Shown here: in pieces, positions 23,690-35,869 of the stretch
Position numbering within the stretch: position 1 is the stretch's first letter
How the letters are laid out: every line of letters starts with the position of its first letter
Assembly: GCA_914767715.1 (NCBI GenBank)
Contig: OU612066.1
Coordinates: 6,391,001 to 6,455,000 of the forward strand
DNA length: 64,000 bases
Source: Membranipora membranacea
Taxonomy: Eukaryota; Bryozoa; Gymnolaemata; Cheilostomatida; Membraniporidae
Direction of reading: 5' to 3'
Made by a program: the position numbers and the translations under genes
Notes under the pieces: generated by a model
Databases searched by the model: none
The model's input: the letters and a program-made list of their open reading frames with translations, nothing else
What the model was told of the DNA's origin: nothing

Positions 23690-26600
23690 GTACTTCGAAT
23701 ATCTTCTTTAAACATCAGAGGCATAGCAGAATTTTAACAAAAGGCAAAAAATAACTTCTATTCTCGGAAAACTTAATTCTGATCTTTTTTTAATTCAAGA
23801 TACTTTTTTAGAAACCTGTAGAGAATGGAAAGGTAAATCATTTTTTAACGTTTTCACTTCACATTCTGCCAGGGTGGCGATCCTTTTTAAAGTCAATTTT
23901 TCAGGCGTCATCGACAATTTTTTTCTCCAAAAATGACGGCCGAACCTGCCACGTGGATTTTTCATTTTACAATAAACAAATCAGAGTTATCTGTGTTTAG
24001 GCTCCAAATAGACCAGAGGACAGGAAGTTTGTTTTTTAAACTTCACTTCCACCTTTATTGCCTTCGTCCAAAAGGAACATCACTGCTGGGATATCGATTG
24101 TGTGAGCTCAATTCATTACGACATCAAGGTCCTTGTAGGTTCTTCGAAGTTAGACTCACTTGTTACATCTTTCGGTTGTTCTGATCCCTACAGAAAAACC
24201 ACCAGGAGCTTTAAAAAATGAATTCACCTGGTTTTCTGGTAGTGCACACTCGATAAATTTTTTGTACTCAGAGATCGTGCCTCTTCTGTTAAATCTGATT
24301 TAGCGATGACGTTTATATTGACTTAATCAAAAACCTAATAGAGGATTGCAGATCACTACGCCTCGCTTTAGAATTAAAAAGGTAACAATTAAACACTGCG
24401 TCTCAGGAAACGAGAGGGCCATGAAGTTAAATATGATTTAAAAAATAAATTAAAAATAGAAACCGATCTGAACAAAGTAGTAGGCCTTAAAAGAGAAATG
24501 GAAGAACTTTATGACGAGAAATTAAAATCTAATTTTGTAAGATCCAGGGTAGAGGCAGACTTGCATGACAAAAAGTGTTCTTCTTTATTCTACAAGAGAC
24601 TTAAAGTAAGACAAGTTAAAAAAAAAAATATTAAAAGATAACTGATCCGCATACAAATCAAAACTATACAGATAATACAAATATTACCAGAGTTTTTGAA
24701 TATTTCTATAATTATTTATACACCCCTAAACAATGCAATCCACAATTTCAAACTCAGATTCTGCACCGAGTGTCATCTAAAGGGATGGAAAAAAAACGAG
24801 TTTACTATAAATAGGGAAACATTAAAACATCTTGAGGTTTGATGTGGGTTTAACTGCACTGATGTCTATTCTGATACATTTTATTCTTCTCTTATTTCGT
24901 GTCGTCAAGGACCGTTACTAGTGATGTTTATTCCAATCTCCTTTTCCAAAGATTTTAGACCAGAAACCTCATATTTTGAAAATGCCTCCTAAATTATCAC
25001 CACCCACCCACATGATTGATTTGTTGTGTGTTCATCTGGATTTCGGTCAGGTTAGCCAAAGGTCATAGGCTTATATTCACATTTCTACAGTTTTTGATGG
25101 GAGAGTGCACAAGACTATATTCTATGGAACTAATCTTACATTCTTGCTTGAGCAAATTTCAAGATCAGTGGTTTTCCCATGAGTGTCTATGCTGTTACTA
25201 TTTTTCAATGGAATCACAACAATCTCTTCTAATTTTCAATTTTCCAAGACTAAGAGGTAAGTTAATTGTAATATATTCCACAGTGGATGTGCTCATCATG
25301 TTAAGGTGCAATCAGGGAGAATGGTGGTCAGTCCAAATTACATACATTACATGTTACATGATACTGCTGAGAGTGAGCACATGCAAGGAGTTACTCCTCT
25401 GTACATGTCACTACACATTACTAGTTGGCCCTTGACTACCTTGAGGGCACAGGCCTCCTTATTATACTGGTTGTCGGGTCTGTGGGGTGGGGAAGAAGAA
25501 GATAAATATCTTCTTTTTTCACAACAGATAAATGAGCTCAACCCCAGATCTTTTCTACCCCAGACTTTTACTTGCCAACCCCTGACCAAAGTTTTTTTTT
25601 ATAATAAACTCAATACTTCCCTGACTGCTGGCATGGACGGTCTAGCGGCGGAATTTTACATAATTTTTTATGAAGACATTCAAGATATATTAATTGAAGT
25701 CTGTTCATAAATAAACATCGAAAATACAATTCCTAAGTCCATGACTAGGGTAATAACCACTGTGGTACAACAAATATCAAATTTTGAAACATCATCAGAT
25801 TATAAACCACTCACACTATTGAACATTGATTATAAAATCCTTTCCTAATACCTGAACAAAGTGTATATTTCTGAATTCCTAAAATCTAACACTTCATCGG
25901 AGCAGCTTTGTGCAGTTCCAAACAGGCACATTCATAATGGAAACATTTTCATAAGGGATATCATCACTTTTTGCAAAAATAAAAACCAAGCTGGGATCCT
26001 TATGTCTCTAGATCAGAAGAAAGCCTTTGATCTAGGAGACAGGGACGTTCTTTTCAGGGTCATGGAGGGCTTCAACTTCAATGCTGAAGTCCTCAGGGTG
26101 GTTAGAACATTTTACGGGAACACCACCACCTCTGTTCAAATAAACAGCCACCTTTCTGAAGACATTGAGCTACAGAGAGGAGTAAGACAAGGGTGCCCTC
26201 TTTCACAATCTCTGTAAGTAATTTATATAGAGTCTTTTCTTTTATATATACACAGCCAAGCTGCTTTCAGGGGTATCCCCTTAACGACAAACAAAGTAGC
26301 TAAGGTTACTGCATACGCAGATGACCTTTTTTTTTTGCCAAGATAACGCCGATGTAGAATATATTTTTCCTTTTTTTGAATACATCCGGCAGGCTACAGG
26401 CAGCAAGTAAATAGAGCCAAAACTCAGCTTTTGGCTTTGGGTACAGCGGAACTAACCAGCAAGTACGCTGTCAATGAAATAAAATTGTGTAGAATCATTT
26501 TTTAAAGATACCGACAGCCAAGAAATGGAAAGAATAAATATGTAAAAATGCCTTTGGAAATTAAAAAGTTAAATAAACTTCTTTCAGACAATTCCCTCTA

Positions 26601-27585
26601 CCATCAAAGGGAAAGTCATGTCAGTTAATACAGTATTGTACCCAATAATATCTTATATGGCACACACCTTTTTACCGAGTGCAATACATACAGCTCTCAT
26701 GAAAACGCTCGTCTTTTCCCTGATCTACGGAGAAGGAAAAAAAGACTAAAAGACAATTCGTAGAGTTAGCAAAAGAAAAAGCAGACATGGGCTTATACAA
26801 ACTGAAATCCTACTGTGAGGCAACTTACCTTCAGGATAACCTGTATTTTTTCTCTTTCTGGACAAGAACTCTGTTTACACATACCTATACTGAATACCGT
26901 GCACACTGATTCAAACTTCTAGACCAATAAAAAAAAGCATAACCAGTACTTAATAAAATAGACGAAAAATCTAAAGACATCCTTAAAATAAGCCCGTTGT
27001 CAACTAATCAGCTTTACCTTTTTCTCATAGGGGAGATCGATCTCTTACCCATTAAAATTCCAAAAAACCAAGATTTAAGAGAAATTGAGAAAACCCGATT
27101 AATTAAAATACGGAAAAATCATAAACTGTCACAAAACTCTAGCTTTATGTGGAAGACACCTTTTTGAAATGGAAAATACAAAGAGTGAAAACAACGTTTT
27201 TAACTTTTGCATAAAACCAGAAACAGAGACATTAGAACATGTATTTACATCATGCAATTTCCCTCAAGAGACAAGAAATATAATGATAGAATCTTCTGTT
27301 AAAAAGCTTAGAGCACTTATTAATGTGCATAAAAACAAAGAACAGATCATTTTCTGTTTAGGTTTGACCCCTTATGACGACGGAAACGCCATCAATATGA
27401 ATGCATTTGAATATTTGGCAGAGGGCAATAGAAAGATATGGAACAGCAGGCATGATATAGTTTTTGAGAAAGTGGATAGGAAAACTAAGATTACTGAAAT
27501 AGAAAGGAAAATAAAAGTGTTTAGTGACTCCTTCTACAACAAGAGAATAGTGCAAAAAAATAACTTAAAATGTAAGAGCAGGTGA
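23690..27585 (+). pseudogene. LINE ORF2: endonuclease, RT, C-terminal region (Tx1/L1 type)
   Basis: Endonuclease traces: SLNIRGIAEF near 23697, LIQDTFLE near 23793, SHSARVAILF near 23860. Linker near 24420-24640. RT at 25570-26340 in several frames: TAGMDGLAAEF, then MSLDQKKAFD (first Asp), RGVRQGCPLSQSL, and AYADDLFFF (Asp pair). The C-terminal frame at 27169-27585 has ETLEHVFTSCNF, as in the Cys/His segment of this group. The RGVRQGCPLS box distinguishes it from the CR1/Jockey LINE at 14.8 kb. Frameshifts, stops and an insertion break it. Confidence 0.82.
24912..25262 (+). repeat. Dispersed repeat inserted in LINE ORF2
   Basis: This ~350-bp stretch matches the reverse complement of about 39372-39722 almost throughout; for example both contain TTGTTGTGTGTTCATCTGGA and AGTGGTTTTCCCATGAGTGT in the same order. 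It breaks the LINE between linker and RT. The long frames here (25016-25435 and 25306-25710) are therefore partly repeat sequence, not a new gene. Confidence 0.85.
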
Positions 27586-27823
27586 GGTTGATAGAGGAGT
27601 AGCCTGTCCTGGTGAGAGTAGTTAAGTATGCAGCACAACTCATGCCTTAAGCAAGTAACCGAAAACCTCTGCTCTTTATTAAGTCTCTTTTTTTTCTTTT
27701 TCAAAGGGTAAGCAGAGGTAGTTTATTAGATAATTTTTACCATCATAGAAACCCACATCCTAAGATGAGGACTGTTTTTCTTTTTGTTCGAGTTTCTTTA
27801 ATAAACAGGTATAGTTAAACAAG

Positions 27824-27858
27824 ATCGCTTCTTGGCCTATTGGCTAAGATCAAAGTGT
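27824..27858 (+). ncRNA. U2 snRNA 5'-end fragment
   Basis: ATCGCTTCTTGGCCTATTGG followed by CTAAGATCAAAGTGT matches the first ~34 nt of metazoan U2 snRNA with two substitutions and one inserted A. Similarity stops just before the branch-point-pairing region, so this is not a functional U2 gene. It directly follows the 3' end of a Tx1-like LINE. Some Tx1-clade LINEs (Keno) are known to insert in U2 genes, which makes the position meaningful. Confidence 0.83.
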
Positions 27859-28177
27859 CACTGCTAATGGGTGAGCGATCAGATTGGGATTTTGGCTGTT
27901 TCTAATTGAAAGACCCCCCAGGCGAGGATTCAGTTCCTTGTAAATTATGTATATGCAGTCTTATGACCATCGCTGTCCCAAAATGCACGCTCTCATAGTT
28001 AGTATAAGTGTAAATAGGAAACAGCTCATGAACCAAAGTCAGTCACCAACTACATGTGAATAGTAGTGAGCTACAATTGATAAACTAAACACACAAATGG
28101 ACACAATATGTTGCTACATAATTCAAGGAGTTAGAGACCCTAACTCCTTGATTAAACTTAGGAATGGGCTGTGTAAA
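27859..28177. other. Non-coding
   Basis: No further U2 match, coding or repeat signal recognised. A small inverted pair (CAAGGAGTTAG/CTAACTCCTTG) lies at about 28123-28150. Confidence 0.45.
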
Positions 28178-28244
28178 AAGACTTCTGTTTCACCAAGACA
28201 TGTAGGCAATCATATCTGTATTTAAAAAAACTTGTATATCTTAA

Positions 28245-28325
28245 AAGTTACCCTCTTCCAGAAGGATTTGAACCCCCAACTCCATGTGGTGTCAATCTCC
28301 TGGCGGTGCACACTAAGCGGCTAAC
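28245..28325 (-). repeat. tRNA-like SINE segment, copy 1
   Basis: On the minus strand, GTTAGCCGCTTAGTGTGCACC followed by GGGGGTTCAAATCC resembles pol III A and B boxes. Equivalent segments occur in the other two repeat copies. Confidence 0.5.
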
Positions 28326-29254
28326 TAATTATTAATTAAAGATTGTTGCAATGGAGCATGGTAAAATTTGAAAAGTCTAATTTAGTTTCATTGTTAAATT
28401 TTAGTAGGAAGTGATGCAAATTTGTTTGTTTGAAGCACGCCTGAGTAAAGGGATTCTAATATTCATGAACCTGACAACAATAACAAATTATTTATCATAG
28501 TTCAAAGCATGCATGTTAACATGATGTGATAAATAATTGAAAATGAGAAGATAATAATGAACTGGATGAATTTCTTTTAAAATCTGAGGTGATAGCTCAT
28601 AGAACGACACTTTTGTTGCTTGTCATGGCACATGAATTAATGGACCCGCAACTCCTGAGGTATGAATTATCTGGCAGCAAAAACTGATTGCCCGATCTCA
28701 CCATTCCCCAGTCGAGTGGCTTCATGTCCCACTGGGAGAGTTTACAAGATCCATTGCCTAAGCCTCCAGCAGGACTAGGACCAAGTTGGCCCTAGAAAAA
28801 TTTGGCATGGCTTGGCCAAGATGTGGCACTTGCACCCAAAGTATTATGTATTTATTTAACACACAAGCCAATGAAATTTTAGGCTGGAATTTTCAGAGTT
28901 CAAGTTCAGCCCTGCTTGAACCTCAGCAAGTACTCAAAATGAAACTCATGTATGTATCATCATCATCACAATCTTCAATTCTTCAATAGTTTTTCATCAT
29001 ATTTTAGCATTGACAATTGGTTAAATTTGAAATAAATACCATTCAACGCACTATAAAATACAGCAGTCGCAAGATCAGAAGAAACCTACTCTAGAATGGT
29101 CAATTATTATTCTTTACAAGCTACTACCTAGCTGACACATGGTGCGAGCTTGCATGAAGTTAACCAAACATATTTCCATTCAAGTGCTCCTAATATTAAC
29201 TCCCCTACTAGGGTATTTGATGATCTTTAGACCGTGATTGTGGTATTATCTTAC

Positions 29255-29456
29255 CTAGGTCGTTGATGTCAGCATTTTGACGCATTTTTTCTTCCTTGTG
29301 GCTCATCTCAAAGTTGAGCTCTTCCAACTTTGTGAGTACAAGACCATAGCATGCTCGTATAATGATGAAGTCAGATACAAGCAGCAGCGTCAACCCAGTG
29401 GTTAACAGCTGAGTTTTCTTGTTGAGAGAGATTTCTTGACCTCTTCTGGGCACCAT
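29255..29456 (-). CDS. Short single-span membrane protein exon, copy 1
   Basis: ATG at 29456-29454 opens a frame of about 67 codons ending at a strong donor (CCTAG/GTAAGATAA, phase 1). The product begins MVPRRGQEISLNKK, then a ~24-residue hydrophobic stretch centred on LLVSDFIIIRACYG, then a charged amphipathic segment (KLEELNFEMSHKEEKMRQN). A one-pass membrane protein with a short basic side and a helical acidic/basic side is likely. No family recognised. A faint resemblance in layout to mitochondrial COA3-type proteins (PRR, TGL, one helix) is noted but unproven. Downstream exons were not found. Confidence 0.5.
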
Positions 29457-30814
29457 TCTTTCATCAGTTTGTGTGATCAGAACGAATTTGATTGTTGAAT
29501 TCTCTTCATGTCAACTGTATAAAAGTGCATGTAGTTCTCTGTTAACTGTTCACGAAAACTATTTAATGCTAGTTACTACGTACTATTGTGTAAATAATAC
29601 CAAATTTCAACTAGCACATTTTGCTTTCAGTTTTGAGTCGAGTATGACATTTAGCAATTTTTTCGCTTTGCATGTTTTTAAAACTGACAATGGATAGCAG
29701 CTTAGTCTATGAAAGAATAGTTAATGAATTCTACATTGGATAAACTTAACCTATTGTATCATAGGAATATTTGATTTCATTGCACAGGTTAGTTTTCAGA
29801 ATTTGCACATTTTTTGCAAATCGAGTATTAAAGAAAACAAAATGTTCAACATATTATATACCTTATAATAGTGAATAGTGATGTGTATGAAATGGAAACA
29901 GAAGAGATTGGGCCAACAGTATGCCAGCCACCAATTTTCAAGTCACCTACTGCATGGCTGTCTAATACAATACCCACGTTTACTTTTTACCTATAAAATA
30001 GGAATGGTTATAAATAGTTATAAATTCATCAAGTCATTACATAACAGTCATATTAAGAAGTTATTGAGATGTAAGAAGCTGTGAGCTAGCTGTAGAAAAT
30101 CAGGTTTGTTAATTTCTTGATGGATTTTGGAAAATAGTGAAGCTGGACCGTCGGAATTGTTGACCATTTGTGCCTTGGGAAGGCTTTCTGTACTCTGTGG
30201 CAGTTTAGCATTAATTCCATCTCTAGGCAATCAGAAAATGTAAAACATCATAGGTGATATTGATTCATGAATGATATTCGAATTGTGAACGCAAAGTATA
30301 AGTAATTGTAATAGTTTTGGTGTTGATGTTAGTAATAATTAAAGAACTAGAGTAATAGAAAAGCTTGTATTTACTTAGTAAGCTACTGTTGTAAATGCAT
30401 TGTGCATCATATTAAACATTGATTAGACTATAATGTCAGTGATATAAAACAGTCGTGTCGAGCTGGATGCAGACTGACCAAACCTCCCTGAGTGAACGTA
30501 TGAGCTTGAAAGTCAAATAAGGTAATTTACCTCGTACTGATATTAATGAAGATTTTGATTGGTAAGATCTGAGACTATTGAAGAAAAACTAAATTTTAGT
30601 AGTCTGCTAAATAAAAGTAAAATGATTCAAATCAAACAAGTATTTTCGCTCACACTGACATTGTGTCAGGCTCGGGTTGCAATGAGCCGCTATCTATCGT
30701 TTGGACATCCGACTGATGTTCAGAGCCTTACTCTAAGACTTCTGTGTCACAAACACATGTATGAAAACAGATCTGTATTTAAACAAAACTTGTATTTCTT
30801 AAAAGTGACCATCT

Positions 30815-30890
30815 TCAAGTAGGATTTGAACCCCAACTTCATGTTGGGTCAATCGCCTGGCGATAAACACTAAACGCCTAACTAGCGCGG
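30815..30890 (-). repeat. tRNA-like SINE segment, copy 2
   Basis: Minus strand: GCTAGTTAGGCGTTTAGTG (A-box like) and GGGGTTCAAATCC (B box). Nearly identical to the copy at 34790. Confidence 0.5.
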
Positions 30891-31903
30891 ACTGAACAAT
30901 TGTAATACAAAACAATAATTATTAATAAAGGTTTTCGCAATGGAGCATGGTAAAATTAAAGTCTAATTTAGTTTCATCGTTAAATTTTAGTAGGAAGTGA
31001 TGCAAATTTTTGTGTTTGAGAACACCTGAGTAATGGGATTCTAACATTCATGACCTTGACAATGATAACATATTATTATCATAGTTCAAATCATACATGT
31101 TAAGATGATGTGATAAACAATTGAAAATGAGAAGCTCGTAATGAACTGGATGAATTTCTTTTAAAATCTGAGGTGATAGCTCATACAACAACACCTTTGT
31201 TGCTTGTCATGGCACATTAATTAATGGACCAACGACTCCTGTGGCATGAATTGTCTGGCAGCAAATAACTGATTGCGCCATCTTACCATTCCCAAGTCAA
31301 GTGGCTTCATGTCCCACTGCGAGAGCTTACAAGACCCATTGCCTAAGCTCCCAGCACCTCTGTGTGTATTTACTTCTTGTGTTGGCCTAATCTAGGATTG
31401 AATGGAATCAAATTTGACTAGGACCAAGCTAAACCTGGAAAAAATTTGGCATGGCTTTGCCAATATGTGGCACTTCCACTCCAAGTACTATCCATTTACT
31501 TAACACACAAATAGATGAAATTTTAAGCTTGAATTTAGCAAAGTTGAGAGTTCAAGTACAGCCTTGTTTTTACCTCTGCAAGTACTGATAATGAAACTCA
31601 TGTATGTATCATCATCATTACAATCTTCAATCATTTTTCATCATTTATTCTAGCATTGACAATTGGCTAAATTTGAAAAAAAAATACCATTCAACTCACT
31701 ATAAAATACAGCAGTCACAAGATCAGAAGAAATCTACTCTAGAGTGGTCAATTATTATTCTTTATAAGCTACTACCTAGCTGACACATGGTGCAAGCTTG
31801 CATGAAGTTAACCAAACATTATTTCCATTCAAGTTCTCCTAATATTAACTCCCCTACTAGGGTATTTGACGATCTTTAGACCGTGATTGTGGTATTATCT
31901 TAC

Positions 31904-32105
31904 CTAGGTCGTTGATGTCAGCATTTTGACGCATTTTTTCTTCCTTGTCGCTCATCTCAAAGTTGAGCTCTTCCAACTTTGTGAGTACAAGACCATAGCA
32001 TGCTCGTATAATGATGAAGTCAGATATAAGCAGCAGCGTCAACCCAGTGATTAACAGCTTAGTTTTCTTGTTGAGAGAGATTTCTTGACCTCTTCTGGGC
32101 ACTAT
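31904..32105 (-). pseudogene. Short membrane protein exon, copy 2 (start codon lost)
   Basis: Same exon as 29255-29456 with a handful of residue changes (for example KTKLLITGL and MSDKEEK) and no internal stop or indel. The donor CCTAG/GTAAGATAA is kept. The ATG of copies 1 and 3 is ATA here (32105-32103), so translation cannot start at the same place. Everything downstream of the start is preserved, so loss was recent or the start is elsewhere. Confidence 0.5.
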
Positions 32106-33954
32106 TCTATTCAGTTTGTGTGATCAGATCGAATTTTGATTGTTGAATTCTCTTCATGTCAACTGAATAAAAGTGCATGTAGTTCTCTGTCAACTGTTCA
32201 CGAAAACTATTTATTGCTAGTTACTACGTACTATTGTCTAAATAATACAAAATTCCAACTAGCACACTTTGCTTTCAGTTTTTGAGTCGAGCATGACATT
32301 TAGCAATTTTTTCGCTTTGCATATTTTTAAAACTGACAATGGATAGCAGCTTAGCTTATGAAATAAAAGTTAATGAATTCTACATCGGATAAACTTGACC
32401 TATTGTATCATAGGAATATTTGATTTTATTGCACAGGTCAGTTTTCGGAATTTGCACATTTATTGCAAATCGAGTATTAAAGAAAACAAAATGTATAACA
32501 TATTATATACCTTATAATTGTGAATAGTGATGTGTTTGAAATGGAAACAGAAGGGATTGGGGCTAACAGTATGCCAGCCACCAATTTTCAAGTCACCTAC
32601 TGCATGGCTGTCTAATACAATACCCACGTTTACTTTTTAATATAAAATAGGAATGGTTATAAATAGTTATAAATTCATCAAGTCAATACATAACAGCCAT
32701 GTTAAAAAGTTATTGACATGTAAGAAGCTGTGAGCTAGCTGTAGAAAATCAGGTTTGTCAATTTTTTGATGGATTTTAGAAAATAATGAAGCTGGACCGT
32801 CAGAATTGTTGACCATTTGTGCCTTGGGAAGGCTTTCTGTACTCTGTGGTAGTTTAGCATTGATTCCATCTCTAGGCAGTCAGAAAATGTAAAACACCAT
32901 AGGTGATACTGATTCATGAATGATAATCAAGATTGTGAACGAAAAGTATAAGTATTTGTAATAGTTTTGGTGTTGATGTAAGTAATAATTAAAGAACTAG
33001 AGTAATAGTAAAGCTTGGATTTACTCATACTTGCCAAGTCTCCCGATTTAGGCGTGACCCTCCAGATTTTTACACCCACCTCCCACTTTTTGTAAATCTC
33101 ACTATTTCCTCCAGATCTTAGAGAAAACAGTCCAATCACAATTTTTTAATAGTTATCCAAGCACATGTTGTTGTTGAATAGTTACTGTTAAGGTCTTTGC
33201 ACACAAAATTGAAAGGAATTATCACATACTGACTCTCGTGATCTGACTGGGCATGTAGATCACTGATAAACTATGCTATCATTACCACAAAGCAGATGTC
33301 GTAAGGCTAAGTATGCATCATGCGTGACTTGAATTTGCGCATGTGCAAGAACAATGAGTTTAGTTTGGGTTCTGATTGCATCTTTGGAAAGGGGAAATGG
33401 GATACCCCCTGCATAAACTGTCAATCAGAATCAGTTAATAATGACAAGAGAGGATAACTATTAATAACAAATCTGCACGCTTTAGGGAGTATGTCACCAG
33501 AGCAGGTAGCCAATCAGATGGCTTCGGAATTCCGAGACTCAATTTTGCAGAGATCAGCTCATGCCTAGAGCTGAGCATGCGCAGAATGGAATTATCAAAT
33601 AAAACAAATCTAACAAATTTATCTGTTTGTTAAGATTCAGCCTATTATTGTAAAGACCAATAGCATCCATTTAGTTTTCATTTCCTTTCAGATCACACAT
33701 TTTTTAGTATTAAATTTGTACTGTCTACTCTAGTTAAATTTAAGTGAATGGAGATAAAAACCTAACTCCAAAAAACCCAATTCCAAAGGTAGGTCCACTA
33801 CAATTTAACAAAGCTTGGACCAAAGACTTTGAAACATATTTAATGTTAGTCAAACAGGAATAAAGTACCTTATCTGGATTCTCACTGTCTGTGACTGAGC
33901 ACATTTTCAGATCTTGATGATGCATGGACACTTGTAGCCTGCCTTGACAGGCAA

Positions 33955-34056
33955 GGGCCCCTGGGACTTACATGCCTCTACTTTGCCAATGGGGTGTTTG
34001 ATACTGGACATTGACAATGTAAAGGCATGTATGTAAGAGTCCCAAGGTCCCATGGA
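33955..34056. repeat. Short palindromic element
   Basis: GGCCCCTGGGACTTACATGCC... faces an inverted partner ending ...AAGAGTCCCAAGGTCCCATGG. Arms of about 35-40 bp around a short loop (about 33991-34008). The arms match the outer ends of the foldback at 12463-13432, so this is a small mobile palindrome family. Confidence 0.75.
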
Positions 34057-34139
34057 TTGATTGTAATTGTTTAAAGTGTAAGTATTTCACCTCAGTTTGA
34101 TATTTTAGTATTAGTACAAACATGAAATTATTTGGGGTC

Positions 34140-34320
34140 AAATATACCTTTTTAGCCCTTCCTAGTGGCTGGAAACGCTCTCAGAGCTTCTGCAGACGGG
34201 GCTCCGCCCCGTACCCCATTGGGGGGCTCACGCCGCCCCCAAAACCCCCAGGTGGGTGACTCGGGTGCTTCGCACCCTCGAAGCACCACAACGTGGTGCA
34301 GTATCGCCGTAAAATGGAAT
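34140..34320. repeat. GC-rich string of short hairpins
   Basis: Within AT-rich surroundings lie perfect hairpins with 3-nt loops: ACGGGGC-TCC-GCCCCGT, GGGTGC-TTC-GCACCC and GCACCAC-AAC-GTGGTGC. Similar strings lie in the hAT elements at 2555-2625 and 43415-43440. Confidence 0.7.
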
Positions 34321-34789
34321 CTCCCTATTTAGTATTTAGATTACTTGGGAAGTGTGGATCTACTGTTGCAAATGCATTGTGCATCATATTAAACATTGAT
34401 ATGAGTATAATGTCAGTGATATAAAACAGTTGTCGAGCTGGATGCAGACTGACCAAACCTCCCTGAGTGAATGTATGATCTTGAAAGTCAAATTAGGTAA
34501 TTCAACTCGTACTGATATTAATGGAGATTTTGATTGGTCACATCTGAGACTGTTGAAGAAAAACTAAAATTTAATAGTCTGCTAAATAAAAGTAAAATGA
34601 TTCAAATCAAACAAATACTTTGTCTCACACTGACATTGTGTCAGACACAGGTTGCAATGAGTCGCTATCTATCGTTTGGTCGTCCGACTGATGTTCAGAG
34701 CCTTACTCTAAGACTTCTGTGTCACAAACACATGTATGAAAACAGATCTGTATTTAAACAAAACTTGTATTTCTTAAAAGTGACCATCT

Positions 34790-34865
34790 TCAAGTAGGAT
34801 TTGAACCCCAACTTCATGTTGCGTCAATCGCCTGGCGATAAACACTAAACGCCTAACTAGCGCGG
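34790..34865 (-). repeat. tRNA-like SINE segment, copy 3
   Basis: Same A-box and B-box pattern as at 30815; one base differs near the B box. Confidence 0.5.
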
Positions 34866-35869
34866 ACTGAACAATTGTAATACAAAACAATAATTATTAA
34901 TAAAGGTTTTCGCAATGGAGCATGGTAAAATTAAAGTCTAATTTAGTTTCATCGTTAAATTTTAGTAGGAAGTGATGCAAATTTTTGTGTTTGAGAACAC
35001 CTGAGTAATGGGATTCTAACATTCATGACCTTGACAATGATAACATATTATTATCATAGTTCAAATCATACATGTTAAGATGATGTGATAAACAATTGAA
35101 AATGAGAAGCTCGTAATGAACTGGATGAATTTCTTTTAAAATCTGAGGTGATAGCTCATACAACAACACCTTTGTTGCTTGTCATGGCACATTAATTAAT
35201 GGACCAACGACTCCTGTGGCATGAATTGTCTGGCAGCAAATAACTGATTGCGCCATCTTACCATTCCCAAGTCAAGTGGCTTCATGTCCCACTGCGAGAG
35301 CTTACAAGACCCATTGCCTAAGCTCCCAGCACCTCTGTGTGTATTTACTTCTTGTGTTGGCCTAATCTAGGATTGAATGGAATCAAATTTGACTAGGACC
35401 AAGCTAAACCTGGAAAAAATTTGGCATGGCTTGGCCAAGATGTGGCGCTTCCACTCCAAGTACTATCCATTTACTTAACACACAAATAGATGAAATTCTA
35501 AGCTGGAATTTAACAAAGTTGAGAGTTCCAGTTCAGCCCTGTTTTAACCTCTGCAAGTACTGATAATGAAACTCATGTATGTATCATCATCATTACAATC
35601 TTCAATTCTTCAATAAATTCTCATTATATTTTGGCATTGACGATTGGTTAAATTTGAAATAAATACCATTCAACGCACTATAAAATACAGCAGTACCAAG
35701 ATCAGAATAAATCTATCCTAGAGTGGTCAATTATTATTCTATATAAGCTACTACCTAGCTGCCACTTGGTGTAAGCTTGCATGAAGTTAACCAAACATAT
35801 TTTTCTAATATTAACACCCCTACTAGGGTATTTGATGATCTTTAGACCATGATTGTGAAATTATCTTAC

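Larger units (their letters stand above)
22480..27823 (+). mobile_element. Tx1/L1-like LINE, near full-length but decayed
   Basis: ORF1 with zinc knuckles, an AP-type endonuclease remnant, RT and a C-terminal Cys/His region follow each other on the + strand over about 5.3 kb. A dispersed repeat has inserted at 24912-25262. The 3' end lies directly before a copy of the U2 snRNA 5' end. Many frameshifts and stops; not active. The left boundary is approximate. Confidence 0.8.
28178..30379. repeat. Large direct repeat, copy 1
   Basis: First of three direct repeats of about 2.2-2.6 kb. It is 5'-truncated relative to copies 2 and 3, starting at the shared AAGACTTCTGT segment, and runs to the junction at TTTACTTAGTAAGCTACTG. 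It includes a tRNA-like element and the minus-strand membrane-protein exon. Confidence 0.85.
30380..33025. repeat. Large direct repeat, copy 2 (main part)
   Basis: Starts at CTACTGTTGTAAATGCATTG and is collinear with copies 1 and 3. Its 3' end is interrupted at 33025 by a hAT-type insertion ending at 34356. Between about 30715 and 31450 it is nearly identical to copy 3, and elsewhere more diverged, which suggests a local gene conversion or a later duplication. Confidence 0.87.
33026..34356. mobile_element. 1.3-kb hAT-type element splitting repeat copy 2
   Basis: Left end CATACTTGCCAAGT (33026) and reverse complement of the right end CACACTTCCCAAGT (34356) match at 12 of 14 positions. The flanks GATTTACT (33018-33025) and GATCTACT (34357-34364) form a 7/8 8-bp target duplication, as for hAT. 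The left end resembles that of the element at 40897. No transposase. It contains a palindromic element and a GC-rich hairpin string. Confidence 0.82.

Noticed and set aside
25016-25710. Two long overlapping frames in the LINE
   Set aside because: The first lies mostly in a dispersed repeat also present inverted at 39372-39722; the second runs from its flank into RT sequence.
30559-30822. Plus-strand 87-codon frame, repeated at 34534-34797
   Set aside because: Its persistence follows from the near-identity of the repeat copies; it runs through the tRNA-like SINE region and is absent from copy 1.
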